IMG/VR virus record: IMGVR_UViG_3300042520_000670
Coordinates: 1 to 23,624 of that record
Reading direction: 5' to 3' (one strand)
Source of the DNA: a virus
Length of the DNA: 23,624 nucleotides
The position numbers were made by a program, and so were the translations under genes. Below, in pieces: positions 5,431-11,136 of this stretch. The notes beneath the pieces are model-generated. The model saw nothing but the letters and a program-made list of their open reading frames with translations. It did not search any database and was not told the DNA's origin. The stretch's first letter is position 1. Every line of letters begins with the position of its first letter.

Positions 5431-5983
5431 TGCTGTTGTCCTCCGCGCTGTGCCAGTCGGTCTGGCGGCGCAGGAACTTCGGCCACTCCAGCGTTGAAGT
5501 GAACGATTTGTCCTCAAGCAACACATGGTTCGTCGGCTGCGCGGTGATGCGGCCATTCTCCAGCCCGCAGAAGTAAAACTCTTTCGACTGTTCTGGCACC
5601 GCTGAAAACGCATCGGCGACCGGCGACACCGTGAACCAATACTCGCCCGCCATCTCGCGCCGATCCTGCAGCCGCACCCTCGCGTTCATCGATGAGAGGT
5701 ACGGGTATTCGAGGGCAGCGAACTGCCACCCGTAGGCATCCCATGTCTGCGCGTCTGACGCTCGCCAAGGCTCGTCGGTCTTGCGGTGCGCGAGCTGGTG
5801 GAGCGGGACATTCCGGTATACCGCCCCGCCTTCAAGCAGGACATGACACCCCCACGCCCGTCCCGGCCACGAGGTCAGCCCGAACCACACCCCGCGCAGC
5901 CAGTCGTGCTGGCCGATCGCGTTGGGCTCGACCCAGATGTACCTGTGGGCGGGCAGCGCACCCGAGTGCGTGTAGAGCGTCAT
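5423..5983 (-). CDS. Unknown protein, tryptophan/tyrosine-rich
   Basis: A 186-residue protein rich in aromatic residues: HRYIWVEPNAIGQHDWLRGV, then VWFGLTSWPGRAWGCHVLL and DAYGWQFAALEYPYLSS. It has neither a signal peptide nor a membrane segment. The predicted content is mostly beta, suggesting a compact globular domain. The ATG overlaps the previous stop by four bases (ATGA). I do not recognise a family. Its place after a possible replication-associated gene in the Cro-like transcript suggests early expression. Confidence 0.72.
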   Translation of the reverse strand: MTLYTHSGALPAHRYIWVEPNAIGQHDWLRGVWFGLTSWPGRAWGCHVLLEGGAVYRNVPLHQLAHRKTDEPWRASDAQTWDAYGWQFAALEYPYLSSMNARVRLQDRREMAGEYWFTVSPVADAFSAVPEQSKEFYFCGLENGRITAQPTNHVLLEDKSFTSTLEWPKFLRRQTDWHSAEDNSNA

Positions 5984-6495
5984 CGGTTCCGCAGCCTCGC
6001 AAGACCGCGCTCGCCGAACAGCTGCCGCACCATCCCCGCAAGGTGCGGGTTGCCGATGACCTCCTTCGGGTCTGCGTCACGGATCGCAGCAGCCGCCGCG
6101 TCTTTCACGCGCTCCATCGCGTCCGCATCCGGCTCGCGCATGGTCAACCGCGCGAGGTACGCCTCGCAGAGCTTCAGCCGGTTGATGGGTGTCGGCTCCT
6201 GCTTGCCCCAGATTCGAGCCGCCCACTCGTCTTGTTCGGCGTGACGGGCGATGTCGGCGGCTTTCTGCTTGTCGGTCTTCTCGACCTTCTCGCCGGGGCG
6301 CGGCGCGGCCTTCTTGATTTCGAACAACCCTTGCCATTGGTTTGCGATCGACTGGTCAACTACCGCCGCTTGGTCGTCGCCGAACCGAGCGAGCTTGAGC
6401 TTCATCGCGTGTTCGCTGATCGGCTTGATGGGCTTGCGGATGGCCTTCCTGAAGGCGACCCATCTCTCCCACGATGCTTCATCGAGTTCGTTCAT
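5980..6495 (-). CDS. Possible replication-associated protein (WERWVAFRKAIRKP...NQWQGLF domain)
   Basis: A 171-residue, helical, charged protein. The opening WERWVAFRKAIRKPIKPISE, then KLARFGDDQAAVVDQSIANQ and the motif NQWQGLF, follow a pattern I know from C-terminal regions of phage replication or primosome-type proteins (W-x-x-W-x-x-x-RK...SIxxGWxGLF). The rest (PTPINRLKLCEAYLARLTMR, then KEVIGNPHLAGMVRQLFGER) is unfamiliar. It lacks a recognisable initiator or helicase domain, so function is a weak inference. A good AGGAG precedes the ATG at 6495. Frame extension upstream to 6570 has no support. Confidence 0.7.
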   Translation of the reverse strand: MNELDEASWERWVAFRKAIRKPIKPISEHAMKLKLARFGDDQAAVVDQSIANQWQGLFEIKKAAPRPGEKVEKTDKQKAADIARHAEQDEWAARIWGKQEPTPINRLKLCEAYLARLTMREPDADAMERVKDAAAAAIRDADPKEVIGNPHLAGMVRQLFGERGLARLRNR

Positions 6496-6529
6496 GTGTG
6501 TGCTCCTGTGTGTATGCGTTCGCAGTGTT

Positions 6530-7270
6530 TTATCCGAAAAGTTCCAAATTCGTATAAGCCCCCATCGCATCGGCAGACCAATACGCGCAGCTCGCGTGGT
6601 GCTCGATGCGCTCCATCAAAATCAACGCCCGGCCATACTGGGTGCGCGGGGTGTAGGGGCCGCGCCACTTCTGGTCGATTCCGGCGTTCCGTGCGACGTT
6701 GCAGCTGTCGGCGGACGACAGCGGCAACTTGCTGAACACGCCAGGATCTAGCATCCGCAGTCCGTGCAGCTTGACCCTCGGGCGCCCGGCCTCGTCGCAC
6801 AGCACTCGCATCGCCTCGGCGATTCTGCCCCACCACCGATCATCACCGACGGTCGCAAATTGACCAGAGGAGCCAAGCGCGATGCGCGGCCATCGCATCA
6901 AGAAGTCGAGGTATTCCAGGCTTTCGTGCATGTGCCAAACAGGCACCGATACGGCAAGCGGCAGCGGCCAGTTTTTCACGAGCTCGCGATTGTCGGATTC
7001 TGAACCATCAATCCGATCTGGGATGACGCACCAATCCATCGCCGGGTGCCGCATCCATCGCTCGGCCCACTCTTGATAACCGTCAAAGTCGTATGCCTTG
7101 CCTTGCTTCCACGCGCTGAACGCGCCATTGTCCAGCACGAACGACTGGCAGATTTCTGCGGCCATCTCTGCTTGACTAGGGTGCTCGAAACTCACCATCG
7201 CGTGTCGCGCAGTCAGCGCTCGGACCATGTCTGCAAGAGGCGTCATCGGCAGGCCGTGGTAGTGGATCAT
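6530..7270 (-). CDS. TGT/DpdA-like base-exchange enzyme (putative)
   Basis: A 246-residue protein with the motif order of phage and bacterial tRNA-guanine-transglycosylase-like (TGT/DpdA-like) TIM-barrel proteins: FVLDNGAFSAW (residues 44-54, D47), DWCVIPDRIDG (79-89, D85), VPVWHMHESLEYL (109-121), RIALGSSGQF (129-138), KLHGLRMLDP (167-176) and PLSSADSCNVARN (183-195, D188). TGT enzymes exchange guanine for a 7-deazaguanine using an Asp nucleophile; DpdA relatives do this in DNA. The likely reaction here is base exchange in tRNA or DNA, but substrate is not decided by sequence. It has no zinc-binding C-terminus and is shorter than bacterial Tgt. The ATG at 7270 overlaps the previous stop (ATGA). 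Confidence 0.62.
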   Translation of the reverse strand: MIHYHGLPMTPLADMVRALTARHAMVSFEHPSQAEMAAEICQSFVLDNGAFSAWKQGKAYDFDGYQEWAERWMRHPAMDWCVIPDRIDGSESDNRELVKNWPLPLAVSVPVWHMHESLEYLDFLMRWPRIALGSSGQFATVGDDRWWGRIAEAMRVLCDEAGRPRVKLHGLRMLDPGVFSKLPLSSADSCNVARNAGIDQKWRGPYTPRTQYGRALILMERIEHHASCAYWSADAMGAYTNLELFG

Positions 7271-7437
7271 TTGACCCAGCCCCAACGAGCGCCCTTGATG
7301 ACGTTGCGGACGGTTTGCACTGAAACACCCAGCCTCCGCGCTATAGACTTATTGCAAAGGTCTCGACGAACGCGGTTTCTTTTTTGCACGGCGCGGCGAA
7401 TCATTCGCACGTCGTACTCGGTCAAAATTTTATTCAC
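7267..7437 (-). CDS. Small helix-turn-helix protein
   Basis: A 56-residue basic protein read from a GTG at 7437 (VNKILTEYDVRMIRRAVQKR at the start). The helix-turn-helix lies in CNKSIARRLGVSVQTVRNVI, followed by KGARWGWVK. The SIARRLGVSxxTVxxVxxGxxW pattern is typical of phage HTH microproteins of the sigma-like or resolvase type. Its stop overlaps the TGT-like start by four bases, and AGAAGG lies just before the GTG. It may regulate local transcription. Confidence 0.75.
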   Translation of the reverse strand: MNKILTEYDVRMIRRAVQKRNRVRRDLCNKSIARRLGVSVQTVRNVIKGARWGWVK

Positions 7438-7544
7438 CGCCTTCTCTCGTATAGGTTAGGTCTATATCCATCTCTCTCCCCATATGCTCGGAAGCCCGGG
7501 AATGACCCCCCTACCCCCCTTAAATCGGAAGGTAGCGAGGTCAT
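7434..7544 (-). CDS. Possible 36-residue protein
   Basis: A short frame starting at the ATG at 7544 (MTSLPSDLRGVGGSFPGF) and ending with a GTGA overlap on the HTH gene start, the same junction type used throughout the region. It is rich in Gly, Arg and Tyr with no known motif. The overlap is the only positive evidence; composition is not convincing, and the stretch could equally be an untranslated leader. Confidence 0.3.
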   Translation of the reverse strand: MTSLPSDLRGVGGSFPGFRAYGERDGYRPNLYERRR

Positions 7545-7571
7545 GCCTAAATGCCCGTATAGCCACGGTGT

Positions 7572-7919
7572 TTAGACCCGCCGGGCTTTGGTAAGCGATG
7601 CCCGGCCCGGTCTTGTGACCGGCCCTTCGCCGACAGATTGAACCCATGTCGAGGGGTTGGGAGATGGGTGATTGACAGACCTTTTCCCCCGGTCTATCGT
7701 CACGACACCTCGATACGCATCCCGAGAGTAGGGCCCTCCCCCCGCCCGCGTCAAGCCCCCGAAAGGGGGTTTGTCGTTTCTGGCCTCCTCCACGGCCTCG
7801 CAGATCACCGCCGCCACGCCGCGCACCCACCGTCTACGCCGAGCCATCACCCGCGCCATCTCTCGGCGACTCTCCAGGTGAGCCCGGTAGTAAGTCCGAT
7901 GGTACGCAGCGCGGCTCAT
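7572..7919 (-). CDS. Unknown basic protein, second gene of the Cro-like transcript
   Basis: A 115-residue frame whose ATG overlaps the Cro-like stop by four bases. The first 50 residues are protein-like and very basic (SRAAYHRTYYRAHLESRREM, then ARRRRWVRGVAAVICEAVEE). The remaining half (from DKPPFGGLTRAGG onward) is low-complexity and runs through DNA that also carries a plus-strand promoter, a tetraloop hairpin and other inverted repeats. The N-terminal part is probably translated. The C-terminal extension may be an accidental read through a regulatory region. Family not recognised. Confidence 0.5.
   Translation of the reverse strand: MSRAAYHRTYYRAHLESRREMARVMARRRRWVRGVAAVICEAVEEARNDKPPFGGLTRAGGGPYSRDAYRGVVTIDRGKRSVNHPSPNPSTWVQSVGEGPVTRPGRASLTKARRV
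7581..7622. repeat. Two adjacent inverted repeats (hairpins)
   Basis: CCGGGC at 7581-7586 pairs with GCCCGG at 7600-7605. Immediately after, CCGGTC (7607-7612) pairs with GACCGG (7617-7622) around a four-base loop. Neither is followed by a T run, so they are structural elements rather than convincing terminators. Confidence 0.45.
7672..7700 (+). promoter_or_regulatory. Rightward promoter inside the leftward gene, with internal dyad
   Basis: A perfect TTGACA at 7672-7677 is followed, after exactly 17 bases, by TATCGT (7695-7700). Between and over the boxes, GACAGACC (7674-7681) and GGTCTATC (7691-7698) form an eight-base inverted repeat with one mismatch, the layout of an operator. It points against the surrounding leftward genes and so would make antisense RNA. 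Confidence 0.5.
7707..7780 (+). ncRNA. Candidate small antisense RNA
   Basis: Inferred transcript of roughly 70-75 nt between the promoter at 7672-7700 and the hairpin at 7753-7772. It would be complementary to the message of the 7572-7919 frame and contains a pyrimidine-rich stretch (about 7735-7747). It would sit like the short antisense RNAs known near lambdoid control regions (lambda OOP, P22 sar), but no homology is claimed. Both ends are estimates. Confidence 0.4.
7753..7772 (+). terminator. GAAA-tetraloop hairpin, candidate rightward terminator
   Basis: AAGCCCCC-GAAA-GGGGGTTT folds as an eight-pair stem (five G-C, one G-U, two A-U on the plus-strand RNA) closed by a GNRA tetraloop. 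It is followed by TTTGTCGTTTC, an interrupted T run. It pairs better on the plus strand than on the minus strand, which has no T run, so it would end rightward transcripts. The weak T run keeps confidence moderate. Confidence 0.5.
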
Positions 7920-8155
7920 GGGCTGTCCGGCGTAGGCCGCAGCCCAGCCTCGATCTTGCGAATCAGCCGCCGAGTGCTGCGCGACTGGTCCTCTTCCTTG
8001 AGCTCGGCCACAACCTCACCGGCAAGCTCACGCAACGCATACCGCTCCGGCACGCCAACACGCGCCCACTTCGATACCGCTGCCCGCGTGACACCGAACC
8101 GCCGCGCAATGGCGCTTTGGTTGCCGTACTTCTTGACAAGTTCATCGACAGTCAT
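7916..8155 (-). CDS. Cro-like HTH transcriptional regulator
   Basis: A 79-residue protein with a helix-turn-helix in residues 13-30 (QSAIARRFGVTRAAVSKW), followed by ARVGVPERYALREL and a charged C-terminal helix. The A-x-A-R-R-F-G-V-x-x-x-A-V-S-K-W pattern is that of Cro/YdaS-type phage regulators. It is the first leftward gene of a divergent control region, where cro sits in lambdoid phages. It has no peptidase domain, so it is not a LexA/CI-type cleavable repressor. The ATG at 8155 has a near-perfect GGAGGT five bases upstream; the open frame upstream to 8209 overlaps the promoters and is rejected. It probably binds sites in 8160-8220. Confidence 0.8.
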   Translation of the reverse strand: MTVDELVKKYGNQSAIARRFGVTRAAVSKWARVGVPERYALRELAGEVVAELKEEDQSRSTRRLIRKIEAGLRPTPDSP

Positions 8156-8164
8156 AAGACCTCC

Positions 8165-8176
8165 GTTGTTAACGAC
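8165..8176. promoter_or_regulatory. Imperfect palindrome near the cro-like transcript start (candidate operator)
   Basis: GTTGTTAACGAC is a near-palindrome centred on GTTAAC with one mismatched pair. It covers the expected start of the leftward transcript, ten bases before the Cro-like start codon. This is a natural place for autoregulation; binding is untested. Confidence 0.4.
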
Positions 8177-8180
8177 CGGA

Positions 8181-8209
8181 AGCATACGGCAAAAAAAAGA
8201 TGGATACAA
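8181..8209 (-). promoter_or_regulatory. Leftward promoter for the Cro-like gene (candidate)
   Basis: On the minus strand TTGTAT (8204-8209) is followed after 17 bases by TATGCT (8181-8186). The -35 is weak (three of six) and the -10 moderate (four of six). The spacer holds a run of eight T on the minus strand. Its -35 lies three bases from the -35 of the rightward promoter. Confidence 0.5.
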
Positions 8210-8212
8210 GTG

Positions 8213-8242
8213 TTGACATAGCTACCGGAGCCGGTTTAGGAT
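8213..8242 (+). promoter_or_regulatory. Rightward early promoter
   Basis: A perfect TTGACA (8213-8218) and TAGGAT (8237-8242) separated by 18 bases. It stands before the plus-strand recombination operon. It shares AGTGTTGACAT and the downstream CA-repeat leader with the leftward promoter at 5286-5314. The expected transcript start is near 8249, about 30 bases before the first start codon. Confidence 0.65.
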
Positions 8243-8255
8243 TCACCCGTCGATT

Positions 8256-8268
8256 ACACACACACAGG
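8256..8268 (+). repeat. CA-repeat leader before the first early gene
   Basis: ACACACACACAGG runs into the AGGGGA ribosome-binding site of the 66-residue gene. It matches the minus-strand leader at 5263-5276 in sequence and in position relative to its promoter. Confidence 0.7.
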
Positions 8269-8278
8269 GGAATTGACC

Positions 8279-8479
8279 ATGAGATACCGACCCATCCCGT
8301 CCCATCTGCCCCCCGCCATCCGGTGGGGCATGACCGCAGGCCAGTGCCGCGCCGGTCGCGATCAGGCGATGCGCTTCGCCCGCCAGAACCCGAAGATGAC
8401 GGCTTACGTCACGATGGCCCGCAACCAGCAGCGCATGATGCTGATGGCCCTGCGCATGGCCCGCGAGGTGCAGTCATGA
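8279..8479 (+). CDS. Unknown small early protein
   Basis: A 66-residue, basic, methionine-rich protein (MRYRPIPSHLPPAIRWGMTA at the start; the end is one helix with NQQRMMLMALRMAREVQS). It is the first gene of the rightward early operon, with AGGGGA eight bases before its ATG. No family recognised. First-gene position suggests an early-expressed host-interaction or regulatory protein, by analogy only. Confidence 0.65.
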   Translation: MRYRPIPSHLPPAIRWGMTAGQCRAGRDQAMRFARQNPKMTAYVTMARNQQRMMLMALRMAREVQS

Positions 8480-8751
8480 GCGGCTTGGATAAATTCGCAC
8501 TCGCATGTCAGGCAGCGTTCTGGGACAGAATCCAGAACAATCAGCCGATCGCAGACGAGTACAACTTCGGCGACCAGTGGCGAGCATTGGTCGAGACCCG
8601 CACGATGGAGGCTGCTCGGGCCGCAGACTTCCGAGTACACCTCGCTCGACTTGGCGTGGACGATGATGGGGATGCCGCAGACGCGCTCGACGAGATGCAG
8701 AAGCAAACCTTCTCCGTAATCCACGACCTGAAGCGCAAGGTGGCCGCATGA
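8476..8751 (+). CDS. Unknown acidic early protein
   Basis: A 91-residue helical protein (MSGLDKFALACQAAFWDRI, then an acidic stretch LGVDDDGDAADALDEMQK, and a basic tail LKRKVAA). The ATG overlaps the previous stop by four bases, and its stop overlaps the next start likewise. No membrane segment or known motif. Function unknown. Confidence 0.68.
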   Translation: MSGLDKFALACQAAFWDRIQNNQPIADEYNFGDQWRALVETRTMEAARAADFRVHLARLGVDDDGDAADALDEMQKQTFSVIHDLKRKVAA

Positions 8752-8933
8752 GCGCCTTCGACGTCGTATACGTTACGGTCGTGACCATCGGCATGACGTT
8801 GTTGTTCGGTGCCATCGTGGTGTGGATGTTCACCCGCCCTGCACCGTGGAGGCGTCGGCGTGAGCGCCTGCCGAACCCCGCCTGGAGAGCCCGCGTCTAC
8901 CAGCCCCACAAGTTCAGCCGATGGTGGGTGTGA
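8748..8933 (+). CDS. Single-pass membrane protein
   Basis: A 61-residue protein with one strong hydrophobic segment (VVYVTVVTIGMTLLFGAIVV, residues 6-25). A basic, tryptophan-containing cytoplasmic tail (PAPWRRRRERLP) follows. It starts with an ATGA overlap. The positive-inside rule puts the C-terminus in the cytoplasm. Small membrane proteins in early operons often modulate superinfection or host physiology; this is not shown here. Confidence 0.68.
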   Translation: MSAFDVVYVTVVTIGMTLLFGAIVVWMFTRPAPWRRRRERLPNPAWRARVYQPHKFSRWWV

Positions 8934-9064
8934 TGGAAGACGACGATACCTGGTGGCACCAGCTCGACCTCGAGATGCAGGAGCGCGAGGAAGAGGAACG
9001 CATCGCAGCCTGCAACACCGCTTTATCCCTACTGACACAGGAACACACGCATGAACCAGTCTGA
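8933..9064 (+). CDS. Acidic microprotein
   Basis: A 43-residue protein (MEDDDTWWHQLDLEMQERE, then EEERIAACNTALSLLTQEH). It is strongly acidic and probably one helix. A GTG at 8930 would give a four-base overlap with the previous stop and one extra residue. Its 3' end overlaps erf by 14 bases. It is too short for most callers but fills the gap precisely in the operon. Function unknown. Confidence 0.55.
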   Translation: MEDDDTWWHQLDLEMQEREEEERIAACNTALSLLTQEHTHEPV

Positions 9065-9596
9065 ATCCATTGCCGCCCTCGCCGCCGCCCTCTCGAAGGC
9101 GCAGGCCGACATCACCGGAGCCTTGAAGGACAGCGCCAACCCGTTCTTCAAGTCCAAGTACGCGGACCTCGCGTCCTGCTGGGACGCCTGCCGCAAGCAG
9201 CTCGCCGCCAACGACCTCGCCGTCATCCAGACGACCGAGATCGGCGAGACCGGGGCCATCCTCGTGACCACCCTCGCGCACTCGTCCGGGGAATGGATGC
9301 GCGGGTACCTGCCCATCCTGACCAAGGACGCCGGTCCGCAGGGACAGGGCTCGGGCATCACCTACGCCCGCCGCTACGCCCTCGCCGCCATAGTGGGCCT
9401 CGCCCAGATCGACGACGATGCCGAGGCGGCGCAGGCCCGTGGCAAGCCCGAGGCCAAGCCCGACCCCGACCTCGCCAAGAAGGTGGCCGAGTGCCAGACC
9501 CTCGCCGACCTCACCGCCCTGTTCAAGGGGCTGACCGAGGCGCAGCGTCAGGCGTCCTCCGGCATCTTCGCCGCCCGCAAGAAGGAGCTCGGCTGA
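9051..9596 (+). CDS. erf: ERF-family single-strand annealing protein
   Basis: This protein anneals complementary single strands and promotes homologous recombination, as P22 Erf does, often to circularise the incoming genome. Length is 181 residues. The ERF core is visible: ALSKAQADITGALKDSANPF, then YADLASCWDACRKQLAANDL, and the hallmark GSGITYARRYALAAIVGLAQ followed by IDDDAE. The C-terminal third is a charged linker and a small helical domain. It lies directly before the exonuclease, sharing TGATG, the usual partnership of annealase and 5'-3' exonuclease. An AGGA lies eight to eleven bases upstream of the ATG. Confidence 0.92.
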   Translation: MNQSESIAALAAALSKAQADITGALKDSANPFFKSKYADLASCWDACRKQLAANDLAVIQTTEIGETGAILVTTLAHSSGEWMRGYLPILTKDAGPQGQGSGITYARRYALAAIVGLAQIDDDAEAAQARGKPEAKPDPDLAKKVAECQTLADLTALFKGLTEAQRQASSGIFAARKKELG

Positions 9597-10204
9597 TGGA
9601 GCAGCGCACCCCCGAATGGTTCGCCAAGCGGCTCGGGCTCGTGACCGCCAGCCGGATAGCCGACGTCATGGCGAAGACCAAGACCGGCGCGTCGGCCTCC
9701 CGCAGCGGGTACATGGCCGAACTCCTGACGGAACGCCTCACAGGACAGCCCACGGAGGGCTATAAGAGCCCCGCCATGGACAGGGGCATCGAGCTAGAGC
9801 CCGTCGCCAGAGCCGCCTACGAGGCGCGAGAGGGCGTTCTGGTGGACGAGGTGGACTTCGTGCGCCACCCCATCCTCGAGGCCGGGGCGTCCCCGGACGG
9901 GCTCGTCGGCGAGGACGGCCTCATCGAGATCAAGTGTCCGAACACGGCCACGATGCTCGAGTACATCGAGGACCGCTCCGTCCCCCGCAAGTACCTCCTG
10001 CAGATGCAGTGGCAGATGGCCTGCACCGGTCGCAACTGGTGCGACTTCGTGGCCTTCGACCCACGGCTCCCGGAGCATCTGCGCCTGCTCGTCATCCGGG
10101 TCCCGCGAGACGAGGGCGTCATCGCCGAGATCGCGGGCGAGGTCGGGCGGTTCCTGACCGAGCTGCGGGACCGGGTCGAGCACTTGCAGACGGTGCGCCT
10201 GTGA
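9596..10204 (+). CDS. YqaJ/lambda-exonuclease-type nuclease
   Basis: A 202-residue PDDEXK nuclease of the YqaJ family; relatives resect double-stranded ends 5' to 3' and hand the 3' strand to the annealing protein. Visible motifs: RTPEWFAKRLGLVTASRIAD (residues 4-23, the substrate-binding opening), RGIELEPVAR (63-72, acidic E66/E68), GASPDGL with D101, and the catalytic LIEIKCP with E111 and K113. The QMQWQMACTG helix (around 138-147) is also typical. The start ATG shares one base with the erf stop (TGATG). The frame stays open upstream inside erf, but that extension is not protein-like. Confidence 0.92.
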   Translation: MEQRTPEWFAKRLGLVTASRIADVMAKTKTGASASRSGYMAELLTERLTGQPTEGYKSPAMDRGIELEPVARAAYEAREGVLVDEVDFVRHPILEAGASPDGLVGEDGLIEIKCPNTATMLEYIEDRSVPRKYLLQMQWQMACTGRNWCDFVAFDPRLPEHLRLLVIRVPRDEGVIAEIAGEVGRFLTELRDRVEHLQTVRL

Positions 10205-10407
10205 CCCTCGTCACCGGGTACTTCATCCAGCGCGAGGGCTGGGGCGGGTGGGAGGACGTACCGGCGCACGTTCTGGAGCACGTCGGCCACAAGCCGAACC
10301 CCTACCTCGACATCAACCACGCACAGGCCGCGCTCGACGCAGCCGAGGCTTTCGGCGACGAGAGACACCGTCTCGTCGGTCGCCCCGTTTCCATCAACCA
10401 GGAGTGA
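10201..10407 (+). CDS. Unknown small protein in the recombination operon
   Basis: A 68-residue protein from a GTG start overlapping the exonuclease stop by four bases (GTGA). It begins MTLVTGYFIQREGWGGWEDV and contains KPNPYLDINHAQAALDAAEA. Mixed alpha/beta prediction; no family recognised. Position between the exonuclease and the SSB-like gene suggests a role in recombination, on context only. Confidence 0.62.
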   Translation: MTLVTGYFIQREGWGGWEDVPAHVLEHVGHKPNPYLDINHAQAALDAAEAFGDERHRLVGRPVSINQE

Positions 10408-10412
10408 TGACT

Positions 10413-10709
10413 ATGCCTGAGTACGACAACACGAATAAGGGAGCACTCTTCAAGAACGAAGAGAAGCGCCCAGATCGAGCCATGAAAAACCCTGACGGCA
10501 CCGAATGGGTTATGAAGGACTCCGACTATAGCGGCGAGGCCGACATTAACGGGGTGCTGCACTTTGTCGATGGCTATTTGCAAAAGAGCAAGGCCGGAAA
10601 GACCTACATGAGGCTCAAGTTCAAGCCTAAGCAGCAGCAGCACGAGCGCCCGAAGACCCTCGCGGAGCAGAAGCCCGAGGAGTTCATCGACGACGATATC
10701 CCGTTCTGA
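10413..10709 (+). CDS. Small ssDNA-binding-like protein with SSB-type C-terminal tail
   Basis: A 98-residue protein. It opens MPEYDNTNKGALFKNEEKRP, the signature of a widespread small phage protein that often follows recombination genes. The body (GEADINGVLHFVDGYLQ, then AGKTYMRLKFKPK) reads as beta strands of an OB-like fold. The last residues, FIDDDIPF, match the conserved C-terminal tip of bacterial SSB (DFDDDIPF in E. coli), which docks host repair and replication proteins. A role in coating ssDNA beside ERF and exonuclease is inference. AGGAG eight bases upstream favours the ATG at 10413; an earlier ATG at 10407 overlaps the preceding stop. Confidence 0.75.
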   Translation: MPEYDNTNKGALFKNEEKRPDRAMKNPDGTEWVMKDSDYSGEADINGVLHFVDGYLQKSKAGKTYMRLKFKPKQQQHERPKTLAEQKPEEFIDDDIPF

Positions 10710-10722
10710 GGCGGGAGCGTAG

Positions 10723-11136
10723 ATGAACCGCATCTTCCCCAAAGGCACCACGCCTGACCAGATCGCTTCGGCGATCTCGGTCATGGTGCGGTGGCTAGAC
10801 CCCGGCAAGTCCTGGAAGGTCACGCTGGAGGAGTTCAAGCCCCGGCGCTCGGACATGCAGAACGCCTTCCTCTGGGGCGTCGTCTACCCGTCCATCCTCG
10901 AGGGTGGCGGGGAGGCGCTGGCAGGCTGGCAGAAGGACGACCTGCACGAGTTCATGCTCGGCGAGCACTTCGGCTGGGAGACGCTCACGCTCGGCGGGAA
11001 GACCGTCCACAAGCCGGTGCGCCGCTCGTCCCGACTCAACAAGCAGGACTTCTCCGACTACCTCGAGTTCCTGTCCCGCCGCGCCGCAGAGCTCGGCATC
11101 GTGATACCCGAACCGTCCTATGGAGAACACACATGA
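10723..11136 (+). CDS. ninB: NinB/Orf-like recombination mediator
   Basis: A 137-residue protein resembling lambda NinB (Orf). NinB binds ssDNA and SSB and stands in for RecFOR in lambda recombination. Matching regions: the strand KSWKVTLEEFKPRRSDMQNA followed by FLWGVVYPSIL, and a C-terminal helical part RRSSRLNKQDFSDYLEFLSR then ELGIVIPEP, corresponding to the SxxM/LxxxxFxxxLxxLxxxxxExG segment of NinB. It starts 13 bases after the SSB-like gene with GGGAG upstream, and its stop overlaps the next gene by four bases. Confidence 0.8.
   Translation: MNRIFPKGTTPDQIASAISVMVRWLDPGKSWKVTLEEFKPRRSDMQNAFLWGVVYPSILEGGGEALAGWQKDDLHEFMLGEHFGWETLTLGGKTVHKPVRRSSRLNKQDFSDYLEFLSRRAAELGIVIPEPSYGEHT

Noticed and set aside
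7484-7594. Plus-strand 36-codon frame starting at the ATG at 7484
   Set aside because: There is no ribosome-binding site of note and no recognised family. It overlaps hairpins and a possible minus-strand microgene, so it is not supported.
7630-7670. Possible tRNA T-arm (GGGTTCAATC on the minus strand)
   Set aside because: The flanking bases do not form the five-pair stem, and no acceptor or anticodon arm can be built around it.
9293-9595. Upstream extension of the exonuclease frame
   Set aside because: The extension lies inside erf and is Arg/Pro-rich. The ATG at 9596 gives the canonical YqaJ opening and the normal TGATG junction.
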